A DNA stretch of 64,000 nucleotides from positions 124,001 through 188,000 of the forward strand of contig NZ_VFNX01000003.1 in NCBI RefSeq assembly GCF_006715785.1, written 5' to 3'. How positions within the stretch are numbered: the stretch's first letter is position 1; every line of letters begins with the position of its first letter. Under the pieces are notes generated by a model. It did no database searches. It worked only from the letters and a program-made list of their open reading frames with translations, and was not told the origin of the DNA. The stretch comes from Streptomyces puniciscabiei. Lineage in GTDB: Bacteria; Actinomycetota; Actinomycetes; Streptomycetales; Streptomycetaceae. Positions 37,903 to 48,564 of the stretch are shown here, piece after piece. The position numbers were made by a program, and so were the translations under genes.

Positions 37903-39616
37903 GCCCGCCCCTTCCCGAACGGCTTCCGCCGCCGCACCGTCTCCCCGGCGCACGGCTCCTGCCGCACCGGCTCTCGGGCCGACGACTCCCGTCCCAAGCG
38001 CTCCCCGTCGGCCGACTGCCGTCGCACCGCCTCCCCCGTGCACCAACCCTGCCCCACCGGCCCGCCGCCGGCCGGCTCTCGCCCTACCGCCTCCCCGTCG
38101 GGCAGCTCTCGCCTCATCGCCTCCCCGTCGGGCAGCTCTCGCCGCGGCGCCTCCCCGTCCGCGGGATCTCGCCGCACCGCTGCACCAACGGCTGGCTCCC
38201 GCGGCGCCGACCCGCCCTCGGGAAAGCCCCGTTCGAACAGCTCGCGCACCGCCGCCCCGCAGGAGAACCCCTGGCACCGGCCCGCCCGGGCCCGGGTCCG
38301 GCGGCGCAGGCCCTCCAGGGTGCGGGGTGGGATCGTGCTCGCGAGGGCGTCGCGGATCTCGCCGCGGGAGACGCGCTCGCAGTGGCAGACGAGGCGGCCG
38401 TACTCGGGATCGGCGGCGATGAGTCCGGGCCGCTGGTAGGGGCGCGGGAAGGCCTCGCCGAGGTTGGGCATGGTCAGCGGGTCCGGCTCACGCACCGGGC
38501 CGAGGTCGAGCCCGGTGCCGGCCAGCAGGCCGGTGACGTGGGCGGCGATGGCCATCGACGCGGTCAGGCCGGTGGAGCGGATGCCGCCGACGGTGACGTA
38601 CGCCTGCTCGGGGTGGGCGGCGATGCGGTAGTCCTCCTGGCCGGTGGCCGCGCGCAGGCCGGCGTAGACGGCGGTGACCTCCTCGTCGAGGAGCGCGGGC
38701 AGGACACGGCGGCCCTTGTCCCGCAACCCGGCCAGGCCCTCGGCGGTCAAGCCGGTGGCCCGCTTGTCGTCCAGGTCCTCGGCGGTGGGGCCGAGCAGCA
38801 CGTTGCCGTAGACGGTCGGCGCGACCAGCACACCCTTGCCGAGCGCGGTCGGGACGGGCAGCAGGATGTGCCTCACGAGCGGGCGGGCGAACTTGTCGTA
38901 CACCAGCAGCTGGCCGCGGCGCGGGGTGACGGTGAAGTCCTCGTGGCCGAGCAGCCGGTCGACGGTGTCGGCGTGGAGTCCGGCCGCGTTGACCAGGTGG
39001 CGGGCGTGCAGGGTGCCGCGGGAGGTGGTCAGGCGGTGGCCGCGCTGTGAGTGACTCGCCCGCTGGACCGCCGTGTTCAGGTGCAGGTCCGCTCCGGCGC
39101 GCACCGCCTGGGTGGCGTACGCCAGGGTCGTCGTCCAGGGGCAGATGATGCTCTCGCCGGGCACGTGCAGGGCGCCGAGCGCTCCGGGGCCGAGGTGGGG
39201 CTCGCGGGCGTACAGTTCGCCGGGGCCCAGCAGGCGCGTCTCGTGGTAGCCGTTGCGCTCGGCCTTCCCGGCCAGCCGGGGCAGCGCGGCCAGCTGCTCC
39301 TCGTCCCAGGCGACCAGCAGGGCGCCGACCCGTTCGACGGGGATGCCGGACTCGGCCGCGTAGGCGCCGAGCCGCTCGTACCCCTCGCGGACCAGCCGGG
39401 CCTCCAGGGTTCCCGGGGCCGCGTCGAAACCGGTGTGCAGGATCGCCGTGTTGGCCTTGGAGGTGCCCTGCCCGACGTCGTCCTGGGCCTCGACCAGCGC
39501 CACGTCCAGGCGGGGGTGGCGGGCGAGTTCGCGGGCGATGGCGCAGCCGACCACCCCGGCGCCGACGATCGCGACGTCGTACGTCCGTGGGGGCAGCGGG
39601 CCTTCCGCGGTGACGG

Positions 39617-39620
<4 letters not shown>
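37899..39620 (-). CDS. FAD-dependent glycerol-3-phosphate dehydrogenase (GlpA/D-like) with BFD domain and repeat tail
   Basis: 573 residues. DVAIVGAGVVGCAIARELA binds FAD; the DAO fold continues through GTSKANTAILHTGFDA, HLVNAAGLHAD and TVGGIRSTGLTASMAIA. A bacterioferredoxin-like [2Fe-2S] domain follows near 430-480 with CHCERVSRGEI and CQGFSC, as in GlpA of the anaerobic GlpABC complex. The last about 95 residues, after ELFERGFPEGG, are a 10-residue repeat of the type DGEAVRREL not found in relatives. ATG 39620 overlaps the glycerol kinase stop (ATGA). Expected to oxidise glycerol 3-phosphate to dihydroxyacetone phosphate, passing electrons to quinone or the adjacent flavoenzyme. Confidence 0.9.
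37905..38215. repeat. 30-bp coding repeats forming the C-terminal tail of the dehydrogenase
   Basis: Roughly ten diverged 30-bp units; the best pair around 38091-38150 shares CCTCCCCGTCGGGCAGCTCT then CGCC. On the minus strand they give decapeptides such as DGEAPRRELP, DGEAMRRELP, DGEAVGREPA and TGEAVRRQSA. Boundaries are approximate because outer units are degenerate. Confidence 0.75.
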
Positions 39621-41047
<1,427 letters not shown>

Positions 41048-41187
41048 CGCGCCCTACCCCGTTCCGCACCGAAGATCACCGCGCCAGCCTGCCGCCGCGG
41101 CGGGACGGCGTCAAGCACCCCTGGGCGGTCAACTGGCCCGAGCGGATGGTTGAGTTGGCAACAATGGCATGGTGAAACCCGCGCCTC

Positions 41188-41193
41188 TATAGT
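41188..41193 (+). promoter_or_regulatory. candidate -10 element
   Basis: TATAGT, five of six matches to TATAAT in G+C-rich surroundings, 49 bases before the leader ORF start. The -35 region is weak (TGGCAT at 17-18 bp). Would drive the unknown gene at 41298. Confidence 0.4.
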
Positions 41194-41241
41194 GACCGCC
41201 GACCAGCACCCCACACCTCCGTACCGCCCACAGGAGGGCTG

Positions 41242-41298
41242 TTGCCACGCCACCCCGCCAGCTCGCCCGCGCGCCAGTGGCCGGGGGCGGACGGCTGA
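41242..41298 (+). CDS. possible 18-residue leader ORF
   Basis: TTG 41242 sits five bases after AGGAGGG, the strongest ribosome site in this leader, and begins an 18-codon frame (LPRHPASSPARQWPGADG) whose TGA overlaps the ATG of the next gene as TGATG. It may be a leader peptide that couples translation, or the true start could be obscured by a frameshift. Confidence 0.3.
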   Translation: MPRHPASSPARQWPGADG

Positions 41299-42284
41299 TG
41301 GCCAGAGAAGGACCCCGTCCCTCCTACGACCCCGCCGGCCCCGACCACGCCCTGCGCGCCGCCCTGCAGGACCTGCGCACCGGCCGCTGGATGGCCATGC
41401 GCACGCTGCTCGCGGACACCCCGCCCGGATGGCAGTGGACCCAGCGCACCCAGGTCCTCGGGGCGGCCGCCGCCGGCACCGATGTGGTGCGCGCCTGGCT
41501 CACGGAGGAGCCGGGCAGCTTGTACGCCGCGGTGATGCAGGCGCGGGTCGGGGTGGAGCGGGCCCTGCGCGCCCGGCGTGAACGGCACCGCCGTACCCAC
41601 GAGTTGTGGATCGAAGCCTGGGACGCCGCCCAGTCCGCCACCGTCCTCGCCCCGCGGGACCCGGTGCCCTGGGTGTGTCTGCTGGCGCTGGCCCAGCTGG
41701 ATCCGGAGCAGCGCTGGGAGGAGCACCGGGTGCCCGCGCCCGAGCCGATGCTGCCGCCGGGACCCTGGGGGCTGCTGGCCGAGGCCGGCCGGCGCGACCC
41801 GTACAACCGGGAGGCCCACCACCGGATGCTGCAGTTCCTGTACGTGCGCGGCGGCTCGGGCCGGATCGCGGAGGCCGCCGGCTACGCCCAGTGGGCCGCC
41901 GGGCAGGCGCCGCCCGGCTCGGCGCTGCACCTGCTGCCGCTGTACGTCCGCGTCGAGCGCTACCGGCGCGACAGCGGGCACGACGCGGCGCTCGACCTGC
42001 ACTGGGTGGCGGAGGACGCGGCCCGCGAGGCCCGGCGCGCCCTGCGATCCTGGTTCGAGCGCACTCACGAGGCCGAGCGCGCGCTGCCGGACCTCAACCA
42101 CCTGGCCCACGCCCTGTGGGGCTCGCTCCAATTCCCCGACGCGGCCCGGGTGTTCGACGCCATCGGACCGTACTTCACGCCCCCGCCCTGGATGTACCGC
42201 ACGCCCGACCGCGACCGTGCCGTGGAGGTCTTCACCCAGGCCCGGGACCGCTGCCGCGCGGCCGCGGACGGCTCCCGCACCTGA
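41298..42284 (+). CDS. conserved hypothetical protein, TPR-like
   Basis: 328-residue soluble, largely helical protein. DHALRAALQDLRTGRWMAMR, PVPWVCLLALAQLDPEQRW and DPYNREAHHRMLQFLY have the spacing of tetratricopeptide-like helix pairs. Similar proteins are frequent in Streptomyces without assigned role. ATG 41298 overlaps the stop of an upstream short frame; GTG 41277 is an alternative without ribosome site. Followed 41 bp later by the permease gene, so possibly cotranscribed. Confidence 0.75.
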   Translation: MAREGPRPSYDPAGPDHALRAALQDLRTGRWMAMRTLLADTPPGWQWTQRTQVLGAAAAGTDVVRAWLTEEPGSLYAAVMQARVGVERALRARRERHRRTHELWIEAWDAAQSATVLAPRDPVPWVCLLALAQLDPEQRWEEHRVPAPEPMLPPGPWGLLAEAGRRDPYNREAHHRMLQFLYVRGGSGRIAEAAGYAQWAAGQAPPGSALHLLPLYVRVERYRRDSGHDAALDLHWVAEDAAREARRALRSWFERTHEAERALPDLNHLAHALWGSLQFPDAARVFDAIGPYFTPPPWMYRTPDRDRAVEVFTQARDRCRAAADGSRT

Positions 42285-42325
42285 ACGGCACCTGTCTCCG
42301 CCCCTCTTGACCCGGAGGTCCCCGC

Positions 42326-43858
42326 ATGTCCCCCACCCCCGAACCCGCGCCCTCCTCGGGCCTGCCCCAGCAGGACGAGGAGAAGCGGCTGCGCGAACTC
42401 GGCTACCGGCCGGTGCTGGCGCGCCGCATGGGCGGCTTCGGCAACTTCGCGATCAGCTTCTCGGTGATCTCGATCCTGTCCGGCTGCATGACCCTGTACG
42501 GCTTCGGCCTGAACACCGGCGGCCCGGCCGTGATGCTGTGGGGCTGGGCGGGCGTCGGCCTGTTCGTGCTGTGCGTCGGCCTCGCGCTCGCCGAGGTCAC
42601 CAGCGCCTACCCGACCTCCGGCGCCCTGTACTACATGGCCGACCGGCTCGGCGGCCGGCGCTGGGGCTGGTACACCGGCTGGCTGAATCTGCTCGGTCTG
42701 CTGGGCGCGATCGCCGGCATCGACTACGGCGCCGCCCTGTTCACCGGCGCGTTCGCCAACCTCCAGTGGGGCTTCACGCCCACGCCCGGCAGGACCATGC
42801 TGATCTTCTGCGCCATCCTGCTGCTGCACGCGGTGCTGAACCTGTTCGGCGTCCGCCTGGTCAGCCTGCTCAACTCGGTCAGCGTGTGGTGGCATCTGGC
42901 GGGTGTCGCGCTCATCGTCGGCGCGCTCGCGATCGTCCCCGACCACCACCGGTCGGCGTCCTTCGTGTTCACGAAGTTCGTCAACGAGACCGGCTGGCAC
43001 AACCCGCTCTACGTGGCGGCGATCGGCCTGCTGCTCGCGCAGTACACGTTCTCCGGTTACGACGCCTCCGCGCACCTGTCCGAGGAGACCTCGCAGGCCT
43101 CGGTGTCCGCGGCGCGCGGCATCGTACGGTCCATCTGGGCGTCCTGGATCGCGGGCTTCGTCCTGCTCGCCGGGCTGACCTTCGCCATCCAGGACTACGA
43201 CGCCACGCGCAACACCGCCACCGGTGTGCCGCCCGCGCAGATCCTGCTCGACGGCCTGGGCACCGGCGGCGCGAGCGCGCTGCTGCTGGTGGTGATCGTC
43301 GCCCAGCTGTTCTGCGGCAACGCCGAGGTCGCGGCGGCCAGCCGGATGGTGTTCGCGTTCAGCCGCGACGGCGCGCTGCCCGGCTCCCACCTGTGGCGCA
43401 CGGTGAGCAGCCGCACCCAGACCCCGGTCGCCGCCGTCTGGCTGTCCGTCGTCGTGGCCGGCGTGCTCGCCCTGCCGTCGCTGTACTCGGCGACGGCGTA
43501 CAACGCGGTGACGGCCATCAACGTCATCGGCATCACCCCCGCCTACGCCATTCCCGTGCTGCTGCGGCTGCGCGCGGGCGACCGTTTCCGGCCAGGGCCC
43601 TGGCATCTGGGCCGCTGGAGCAGGCCGGTCGGCTGGATCGCGGTGGTCTGGGTGGCCTGTGTGACGGTGCTGTTCTGCCTGCCGCAGGCCTCGCCGGTCA
43701 CCGTCGACACGATGAACTACGCGTCGGTGGCGCTCGCCGTCGTCCTGGTCCTGGCGACCGTCTGGTGGTACGTCGCCCGCCGTTCGTACGGCACGCCCAC
43801 CGCCGCCGCGTACGGCGACGACCGCGACCAGGCCGAACTCGCGGAGGGCATCGTCTGA
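42326..43858 (+). CDS. APC-family amino acid permease
   Basis: 510 residues, 12 predicted membrane helices. KRLRELGYRPVLARRMGGFG and NFAISFSVISILSGCMTLYG identify the amino acid/choline/GABA permease branch (GabP/BAT1-like); ALAEVTSAYPTSGALYYMAD and YDASAHLSEET (helix 6 substrate region) are conserved. It imports an amino acid or amine by proton or ion coupling; substrate not determinable. CGGAGG precedes ATG. Confidence 0.92.
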   Translation: MSPTPEPAPSSGLPQQDEEKRLRELGYRPVLARRMGGFGNFAISFSVISILSGCMTLYGFGLNTGGPAVMLWGWAGVGLFVLCVGLALAEVTSAYPTSGALYYMADRLGGRRWGWYTGWLNLLGLLGAIAGIDYGAALFTGAFANLQWGFTPTPGRTMLIFCAILLLHAVLNLFGVRLVSLLNSVSVWWHLAGVALIVGALAIVPDHHRSASFVFTKFVNETGWHNPLYVAAIGLLLAQYTFSGYDASAHLSEETSQASVSAARGIVRSIWASWIAGFVLLAGLTFAIQDYDATRNTATGVPPAQILLDGLGTGGASALLLVVIVAQLFCGNAEVAAASRMVFAFSRDGALPGSHLWRTVSSRTQTPVAAVWLSVVVAGVLALPSLYSATAYNAVTAINVIGITPAYAIPVLLRLRAGDRFRPGPWHLGRWSRPVGWIAVVWVACVTVLFCLPQASPVTVDTMNYASVALAVVLVLATVWWYVARRSYGTPTAAAYGDDRDQAELAEGIV

Positions 43859-43917
43859 GCGGTGGCGCGGTGCGGCCGGTCCGGGTGCGAACTGGCGTTC
43901 CGGATACGGCAGGATGA

Positions 43918-43963
43918 GCGATCGCGCCGGTCACCGGGGTTCACGGGCAGCCGGCGCGATCGC
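43918..43963. terminator. long hairpin after the permease gene
   Basis: Perfect 13-bp arms GCGATCGCGCCGG and CCGGCGCGATCGC around a 20-base loop. It lies 60 bp after the permease stop and 77 bp before the MscS start. Terminator is the simplest reading; the large loop and the GCGATCGC octamer in each arm leave an operator role open. Confidence 0.55.
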
Positions 43964-44040
43964 ACATCCGCACATCGAGCAGGTGACAACGTGACGAGAC
44001 CTCACAACTTGGCAGCAGGCGCGCACCCCGGAGGTGACCG

Positions 44041-45132
44041 GTGAACCGCGCGCTGACCCTGGACGACCTCGTCCTCGCCGGAATCGCGGTGGCGGCGGGC
44101 CTGTTGCTCGCCTTCCTGTCCCGCACCCTGCTGCGCTGGCTCGCGAAGCACGCCAAGCGGACCCGCTGGAGCGGCGACGACGTCATCGTGGACGCCCTGC
44201 GCTCGGTCGTGCCGTGGGCGGCGATCGCGGGCGGTGCGGCGGCGGCCGCGGTGGTGCTCCCGCTGACCCGGACCGTCCAGCAACACGTCAACCAGGTCCT
44301 GGAGGTCTGGCTGATCTTCGTGGTGACCCTGTCCGCGGCCCGGGTGATCGCGGGTCTGGTCCGCACGGTCACCCAGTCCCGCTCGGGCGTGGCGGGCTCG
44401 GCGACCATCTTCGTCAACATCACCCGGGTCCTGGTCCTGGCCATCGGCTTCCTGGTGGTCCTGCAGACCCTCGGCATCTCCATCGCGCCCCTGCTGACCG
44501 CCCTGGGCGTCGGCGGTCTGGCGGTCGCCCTCGCCCTGCAGGACACCCTCGCCAACCTCTTCGCCGGCATCCACATCCTGGCCTCCAAGACGGTCCAGCC
44601 GGGCGACTACATCCGGCTGGGCAGCGGCGAGGAGGGGTACGTCGTCGACATCAACTGGCGCCAGACGACGGTCCGCCAGCTCTCCAACAACCTGGTGGTC
44701 ATCCCCAACGGCCAGCTCGCCAAGGCCAACATGACCAACTACACGCATCCCGAGCAGCGGCTGACGGTGCTGGTGCAGGTCGGCGTCGGCTACGACTCCG
44801 ACCTGGAGCACGTGGAGCGGGTCACCGCGGAGGTCGTCGCCGAGACCATGCGCGAGGTCGAGGGTGCCGTACCGGAACACGAACCCGCCATCCGCTTCCA
44901 CACCTTCGGCGACTCCCGCATCGGCTTCACCGTGGTCCTCGGCGTCGGCGAGTTCAGCGACCAGTACCGCATCAAGCACGAGTTCATCAAGCGCCTGCAC
45001 CGCCGCTACCGCGCGGAGGGCATCTCCATCCCCGCCCCCACCCGGACGGTGGCGCTGCAGCAGGGTGCGGTGGTGATCCCGCAGCAGCGCAGCCCGGAGG
45101 ACGTGGCGGCGGGGCCCGTCCGGGGCGACTAG
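44041..45132 (+). CDS. MscS-type mechanosensitive ion channel
   Basis: 363 residues. Four hydrophobic helices, the last (about 150-178) being the pore helix LLTALGVGGLAVALALQDTL, followed by the conserved ANLFAGIHILASKTVQPGDY and the beta domain QTTVRQLSNNLVVIPNGQLA, then an alpha/beta vestibule ending at RYRAEGISIPAPTRTV. Opens under membrane tension to release solutes during hypo-osmotic shock. GTG start with perfect GGAGG seven bases upstream. First gene of the stress island. Confidence 0.93.
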   Translation: MNRALTLDDLVLAGIAVAAGLLLAFLSRTLLRWLAKHAKRTRWSGDDVIVDALRSVVPWAAIAGGAAAAAVVLPLTRTVQQHVNQVLEVWLIFVVTLSAARVIAGLVRTVTQSRSGVAGSATIFVNITRVLVLAIGFLVVLQTLGISIAPLLTALGVGGLAVALALQDTLANLFAGIHILASKTVQPGDYIRLGSGEEGYVVDINWRQTTVRQLSNNLVVIPNGQLAKANMTNYTHPEQRLTVLVQVGVGYDSDLEHVERVTAEVVAETMREVEGAVPEHEPAIRFHTFGDSRIGFTVVLGVGEFSDQYRIKHEFIKRLHRRYRAEGISIPAPTRTVALQQGAVVIPQQRSPEDVAAGPVRGD

Positions 45133-45162
45133 GCCCTGTCGTCGAACGCCAGGGCCCGGGCC

Positions 45163-45191
45163 GGGTCCGCGCGGGCCGGCCCGCGCGACCC
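45163..45191. terminator. bidirectional terminator between convergent genes
   Basis: Perfect palindrome with arms CGCGCGGGCC and GGCCCGCGCG (45168-45187), extended by GGGT/ACCC with one bulged C. It lies between the MscS stop and the DUF7144 stop. Confidence 0.65.
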
Positions 45192-45235
45192 CGAGAGGAG
45201 TCGTGCGAGCCGGCCGGTGCGGTGCGGGTCCCCGG

Positions 45236-45667
45236 CTACGGGCTCTCCATGGACTCCCTCCCCTGGACCACGCACAGGGCCCAGATGATGAAGCCGGACA
45301 GGGCGATCATCACGACGGACCACACCGGGTAGTACGGCAGGGACAGGAAGTTGGCGATGATCACCAGCCCGGCGATGCCCACGCCGGCGACGCGCGCCCA
45401 CATCGAGGGTGTGAACAGGCCGAAGCTGACGATCACGGCGATCGCGCCCAGGACCAGATGGATCCAGCCCCAGCTGGTGAGGTCGAACTTGAAGACGTAG
45501 TTCGGCGTCGTCACGAAGACGTTGTCCTGGGCGATCGCCATGATGCCCCGGAATATCCCGAGCAGCCCGGCAAGCAGCAGCATGACACCCGCGAAGGCCG
45601 TCAGGCCGCCCGCCCAGGCCTGCCGGGTGGTGCGGGTGTGGGCGCGAGCGGAGGGGGTCGTGGTCAT
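45236..45667 (-). CDS. DUF7144 family four-helix membrane protein (second copy)
   Basis: 143 residues, four membrane segments, sharing FRGIMAIAQDNVFVTTPNYV, FDLTSWGWIHLVLGAI and LSLPYYPVWSVVMIALSGF with the protein at 12079-12507. ATG 45667 (MTTTPSARAH) is chosen; the open frame extends upstream without similarity. Placed 34 bp downstream of the SHOCT gene and probably cotranscribed with it. Confidence 0.85.
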   Translation of the reverse strand: MTTTPSARAHTRTTRQAWAGGLTAFAGVMLLLAGLLGIFRGIMAIAQDNVFVTTPNYVFKFDLTSWGWIHLVLGAIAVIVSFGLFTPSMWARVAGVGIAGLVIIANFLSLPYYPVWSVVMIALSGFIIWALCVVQGRESMESP

Positions 45668-45701
45668 AGGGGGGCCTCGATTCGAATCTCGTGGGCGCGC
45701 C

Positions 45702-46169
45702 TCAGCGCCCGGAGGGGGCGTGGAAGGTGTCGGAAGGCCGGGCCGACCCGGCACCGCTGAGGACCAGCTCCTTGGCCCTGCGGAACTCGTCGTCGGTGAT
45801 CTCACCGCGGGAGCGCATGGCGGAGAGCTTGGCGAGCTCGTCGGCGCTGCTGGCCGGGGTCGCGCCCTGTGCGGCCTGCCGGACATAGGAGTCGAAGGCC
45901 TCCTGCTGGGCGCGCGCCTGCGCCACCTCCCGCTCCCCCATGCCCTTGCCCCGGGCGATCAGGTAGACCAGGACGCCCAGGAAGGGGACCACGATCACGA
46001 AGAGTGTCCAGGCGGCCTTGGCCCAGCCGTTCATGCCGTCGTCGCGGAAGACGTCGACGATGACCCGGAACAGCAGGACGAACCACATGATCCACAGGAA
46101 GAACACCAGCATGGACCAGAAGACACCCAGTACCGGGTAGTCGTACGCGAGATAGGTCTGCGCACTCAT
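45702..46169 (-). CDS. PLDc_N plus SHOCT domain membrane protein
   Basis: 155 residues. Two membrane helices in the PLDc_N arrangement (FWSMLVFFLWIMWFVLLFRV, then AAWTLFVIVVPFLGVLVYLI) and a C-terminal SHOCT motif LAKLSAMRSRGEITDDEFRR. The SHOCT motif is a short helical hairpin common in stress-linked membrane proteins. ATG 46169 follows GGAGG; the dyad TCACCCG-AGG-CGGGTGA lies 91 bp upstream. Confidence 0.88.
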   Translation of the reverse strand: MSAQTYLAYDYPVLGVFWSMLVFFLWIMWFVLLFRVIVDVFRDDGMNGWAKAAWTLFVIVVPFLGVLVYLIARGKGMGEREVAQARAQQEAFDSYVRQAAQGATPASSADELAKLSAMRSRGEITDDEFRRAKELVLSGAGSARPSDTFHAPSGR

Positions 46170-46220
46170 GTCTTTCCTCCATCCGGGGCAGCGGCTCACG
46201 GGGTTCGCCGAGCCGGTCTC

Positions 46221-46254
46221 TGCCGTTCTCACCATGCACACGGTGAGAACGGCA
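46221..46254. other. 13-bp inverted repeat upstream of the SHOCT gene
   Basis: TGCCGTTCTCACC and GGTGAGAACGGCA pair perfectly around an eight-base loop. Less G+C-rich than nearby hairpins. It lies between the TCACCCG dyad and the SHOCT start, so in the untranslated leader or promoter; it could also end the HdeD transcript. Confidence 0.55.
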
Positions 46255-46259
46255 CGTCC

Positions 46260-46276
46260 TCACCCGAGGCGGGTGA
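46260..46276. promoter_or_regulatory. TCACCCG-N3-CGGGTGA dyad, site 1
   Basis: Perfect 7+3+7 dyad (spacer AGG) 91 bp before the SHOCT ATG. One of five related sites in the island. Confidence 0.6.
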
Positions 46277-46289
46277 TCGTGCGCCCGGG

Positions 46290-46937
46290 TCACTCCACGG
46301 GACCGGGTGCGCCCGGCAGCACCCCGCCCCTGCGCAGCGCGGCCCGCCAGGCGAAGGCGGCCACCAGCTCCACCAGGCCCAGCAGTACGAGCCACAGCCC
46401 CAGCAGCCGGGTCAGCGCCCGCGCCGATTCGGCGGGCAGGGCCAGCACGACGATCCCGGCGACGATGCCGAGCAGTGCGGCTCCCAGGACGACACCGCGG
46501 TGCGGCAGGTCCCTGGCGGCGATCGCCGGGTAGAGCGTGAGGAGGCCGGACACCAGCCACACCAGTCCGACGATCAGTGACAGCGCGGTGATGGTCTGCA
46601 GCGGATTGCGCAGGCACAGCACGCCGGCCAGGACGTACAGCACGGCGGCCAGCAGGCCGGGAAGCCGGTCCGCGTGGTCCTCCCGCGCGAACGCCGTCAC
46701 GAACCGGATCGCGCCGCCGAGCAGCAGGTAGAGGCCGAGGACGACGGCGAGGACGTGCAGCGTCTCGTCCGGCCAGACGAGGATCAGCACGCCCGGTACC
46801 AGCGTCATGACCGCCGACACCAGGATCCAGGTCCAGGAGCGGGCGATCACCGTCACGGCCTGTGCGGGACCGTTGCCCGCCTCGCCGGGCGGATATGGCA
46901 TCCCGGCCCGCGGCTGCTGTCCACGCGGTGCGGTCAT
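46290..46937 (-). CDS. HdeD-family membrane protein
   Basis: 215 residues with six membrane segments in the DUF308/HdeD repeat arrangement: ILVSAVMTLVPGVLILVWPD, VLGLYLLLGGAIRFVTAF, VLYVLAGVLCLRNPLQTI, LIVGLVWLVSGLLTL. E. coli HdeD contributes to acid resistance; function here is inferred only at the level of envelope stress. ATG 46937 has GGAGGA four bases upstream. Divergent to the DUF2252 gene across a perfect dyad. Confidence 0.88.
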   Translation of the reverse strand: MTAPRGQQPRAGMPYPPGEAGNGPAQAVTVIARSWTWILVSAVMTLVPGVLILVWPDETLHVLAVVLGLYLLLGGAIRFVTAFAREDHADRLPGLLAAVLYVLAGVLCLRNPLQTITALSLIVGLVWLVSGLLTLYPAIAARDLPHRGVVLGAALLGIVAGIVVLALPAESARALTRLLGLWLVLLGLVELVAAFAWRAALRRGGVLPGAPGPVE

Positions 46938-47033
46938 GGCTCCTCCTCGCGATCGGCACGGGCCTCGCACGCACTGCCGGCGGGCGGCCCGCGGCCCTGG
47001 AGCGGACAGCATTCCCGGGGCCGCAGGTGCGCC

Positions 47034-47056
47034 GGATCACCCGCCGCGGGTGATCC
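47034..47056. promoter_or_regulatory. TCACCCG-N3-CGGGTGA dyad, site 2 (divergent promoter)
   Basis: Best site of the set: arms GGATCACCCG and CGGGTGATCC around CCG, perfect over 10 bp each side. It is 97 bp from the HdeD ATG and 72 bp from the DUF2252 ATG, so it can serve both genes. Confidence 0.7.
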
Positions 47057-47127
47057 CTCCCGCCGGAGGGGGCGGTGGGGTGGAGCGCACCGGCCCACGG
47101 CCGGCCGAAGGACCAGGAGGGTGGATC

Positions 47128-48531
47128 ATGAGCACACCGAGTGCCGTCGCTGTGTCGCCGGCCGACCGTGCCGCCCGGGGCAGGAGGGCGCGTCGGCGCG
47201 CGCCGCGCTCGGTCCACGGCGTGTTCGAGGCCGCGCCGGACCGACCGGACGCGGTCGACGTGCTGGAGCGGCAGTCGGCCAGCCGCGTCCCGGAGCTGGT
47301 GCCGATCCGCTACGGCCGCATGCTCGCGTCCCCCTTCCGCTTCTACCGGGGCGCGGCGGCGGTCATGGCGGCGGACCTGGCCCCGCTGCCGCGGACCGGC
47401 CTCGAGGTGCAGTTGTGCGGGGACGCCCATCTGCTCAACTTCGGGCTGCTGGCCTCGCCGGAACGGCATCTGGTGTTCGACATCAACGACTTCGACGAGA
47501 CGTTCCCGGGCCCGTTCGAGTGGGACGTCAAGCGGCTGGCGGCCAGTATCGCCGTCGCGGGGCGGGACAACGGCTTCACCCAGCAGGAGCAGGACGACGC
47601 GGTGCGCACCGGCGTGCGGGCCTACCGGCAACGGATGCGGGAGTTCGCGGGCATGCGCACCCTGGACGTCTGGTACGCCCGGGACGACGCCGACCGGCTG
47701 CGCGGGCTGCTGGCCGCCTCGATGGACGAGGAGAGCAGGCGTCGTACGGCCGGGGCGGCCGCCCGCGCCCGTTCCCGGACCCATCTGCGGGCCTTCGCCA
47801 AACTCACCCGGCGTACGCCGGAGGGCCGCCGGATCGCCGCGGACCCACCGCTGCTCACCCCCCTGCGGGAACTGCGCGGCGAGACCTCCCCCGACGAGGA
47901 GGACAAGGCGCTGCAGGCGCTGCTGGAGTCGTACGCGCGCAGCCTGCCCCCGGACCGGCGGCACCTGCTGCGGCACTACCGACTGGTGGACATGGCGCGG
48001 AAGGTGGTGGGGGTCGGCAGCGTCGGCACCCGGTGCTGGATCCTGCTGCTGCTCGGCCGGGACGACGACGATCCGCTGCTGTTGCAGGCCAAGGAGGCCG
48101 GGGAGTCGGTGCTCGCGGCGCACACGGGCGGCGAGCGGTACGACAACCAGGGCCGCAGGGTGGTGGCCGGGCAGCGGCTCCTGCAGGCGGCCAGTGACAT
48201 CTTCCTGGGCTGGACGCGTGTGGCCGGCCTCGACGGGCGCGACCGGGACTTCTACGTACGGCAGTTGTGGGACTGGAAGGGCGGCCTCCGGCCGGAGGGC
48301 TGGGATCCCGGCCTGCTGAGCCTGTCCGGCCGGGTGTGCGGGGCGGCCCTGGCACGGGCCCATGCGCGCTCCGGTGATCCGGTCGCCATCGCCGCCTATC
48401 TCGGCGGCGGGGACCGCTTCGACCGTGCGCTGTGCGGGTTCGCGCAGGCCTACGCGGACCGCACCGAGCGGGACTTCGAGGCGCTGGGCGGGGCGGTCCG
48501 CGCGGGCCGGATCGTCGCGGCCGAGCTGTGA
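47128..48531 (+). CDS. DUF2252 family protein (kinase-like fold)
   Basis: 467 residues. VPELVPIRYGRMLASPFRFY, QLCGDAHLLNFGLLASPERH and FDINDFDETFPGPFEWDVKR are the defining DUF2252 blocks; CGDAHLLNFG and DINDFD resemble the catalytic HxDxxxxN and metal-binding Asp of aminoglycoside phosphotransferase-fold kinases. Substrate unknown. GGAGG precedes ATG 47128. Confidence 0.9.
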   Translation: MSTPSAVAVSPADRAARGRRARRRAPRSVHGVFEAAPDRPDAVDVLERQSASRVPELVPIRYGRMLASPFRFYRGAAAVMAADLAPLPRTGLEVQLCGDAHLLNFGLLASPERHLVFDINDFDETFPGPFEWDVKRLAASIAVAGRDNGFTQQEQDDAVRTGVRAYRQRMREFAGMRTLDVWYARDDADRLRGLLAASMDEESRRRTAGAAARARSRTHLRAFAKLTRRTPEGRRIAADPPLLTPLRELRGETSPDEEDKALQALLESYARSLPPDRRHLLRHYRLVDMARKVVGVGSVGTRCWILLLLGRDDDDPLLLQAKEAGESVLAAHTGGERYDNQGRRVVAGQRLLQAASDIFLGWTRVAGLDGRDRDFYVRQLWDWKGGLRPEGWDPGLLSLSGRVCGAALARAHARSGDPVAIAAYLGGGDRFDRALCGFAQAYADRTERDFEALGGAVRAGRIVAAEL

Positions 48532-48564
48532 GGGACGGCCACCGGGCCTGTCCGCGGGCGGCGC

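Noticed and set aside
43862..44044. Sixty-codon frame overlapping the MscS start
   Set aside because: Runs through the 43918-43963 hairpin, Arg-rich, no ribosome site and no similarity.
45672..45695. T-arm-like sequence with GATTCGAATC, as in a tRNA
   Set aside because: No acceptor, D or anticodon stems can be drawn around it; it is a short palindrome in the leader of the DUF7144 gene.
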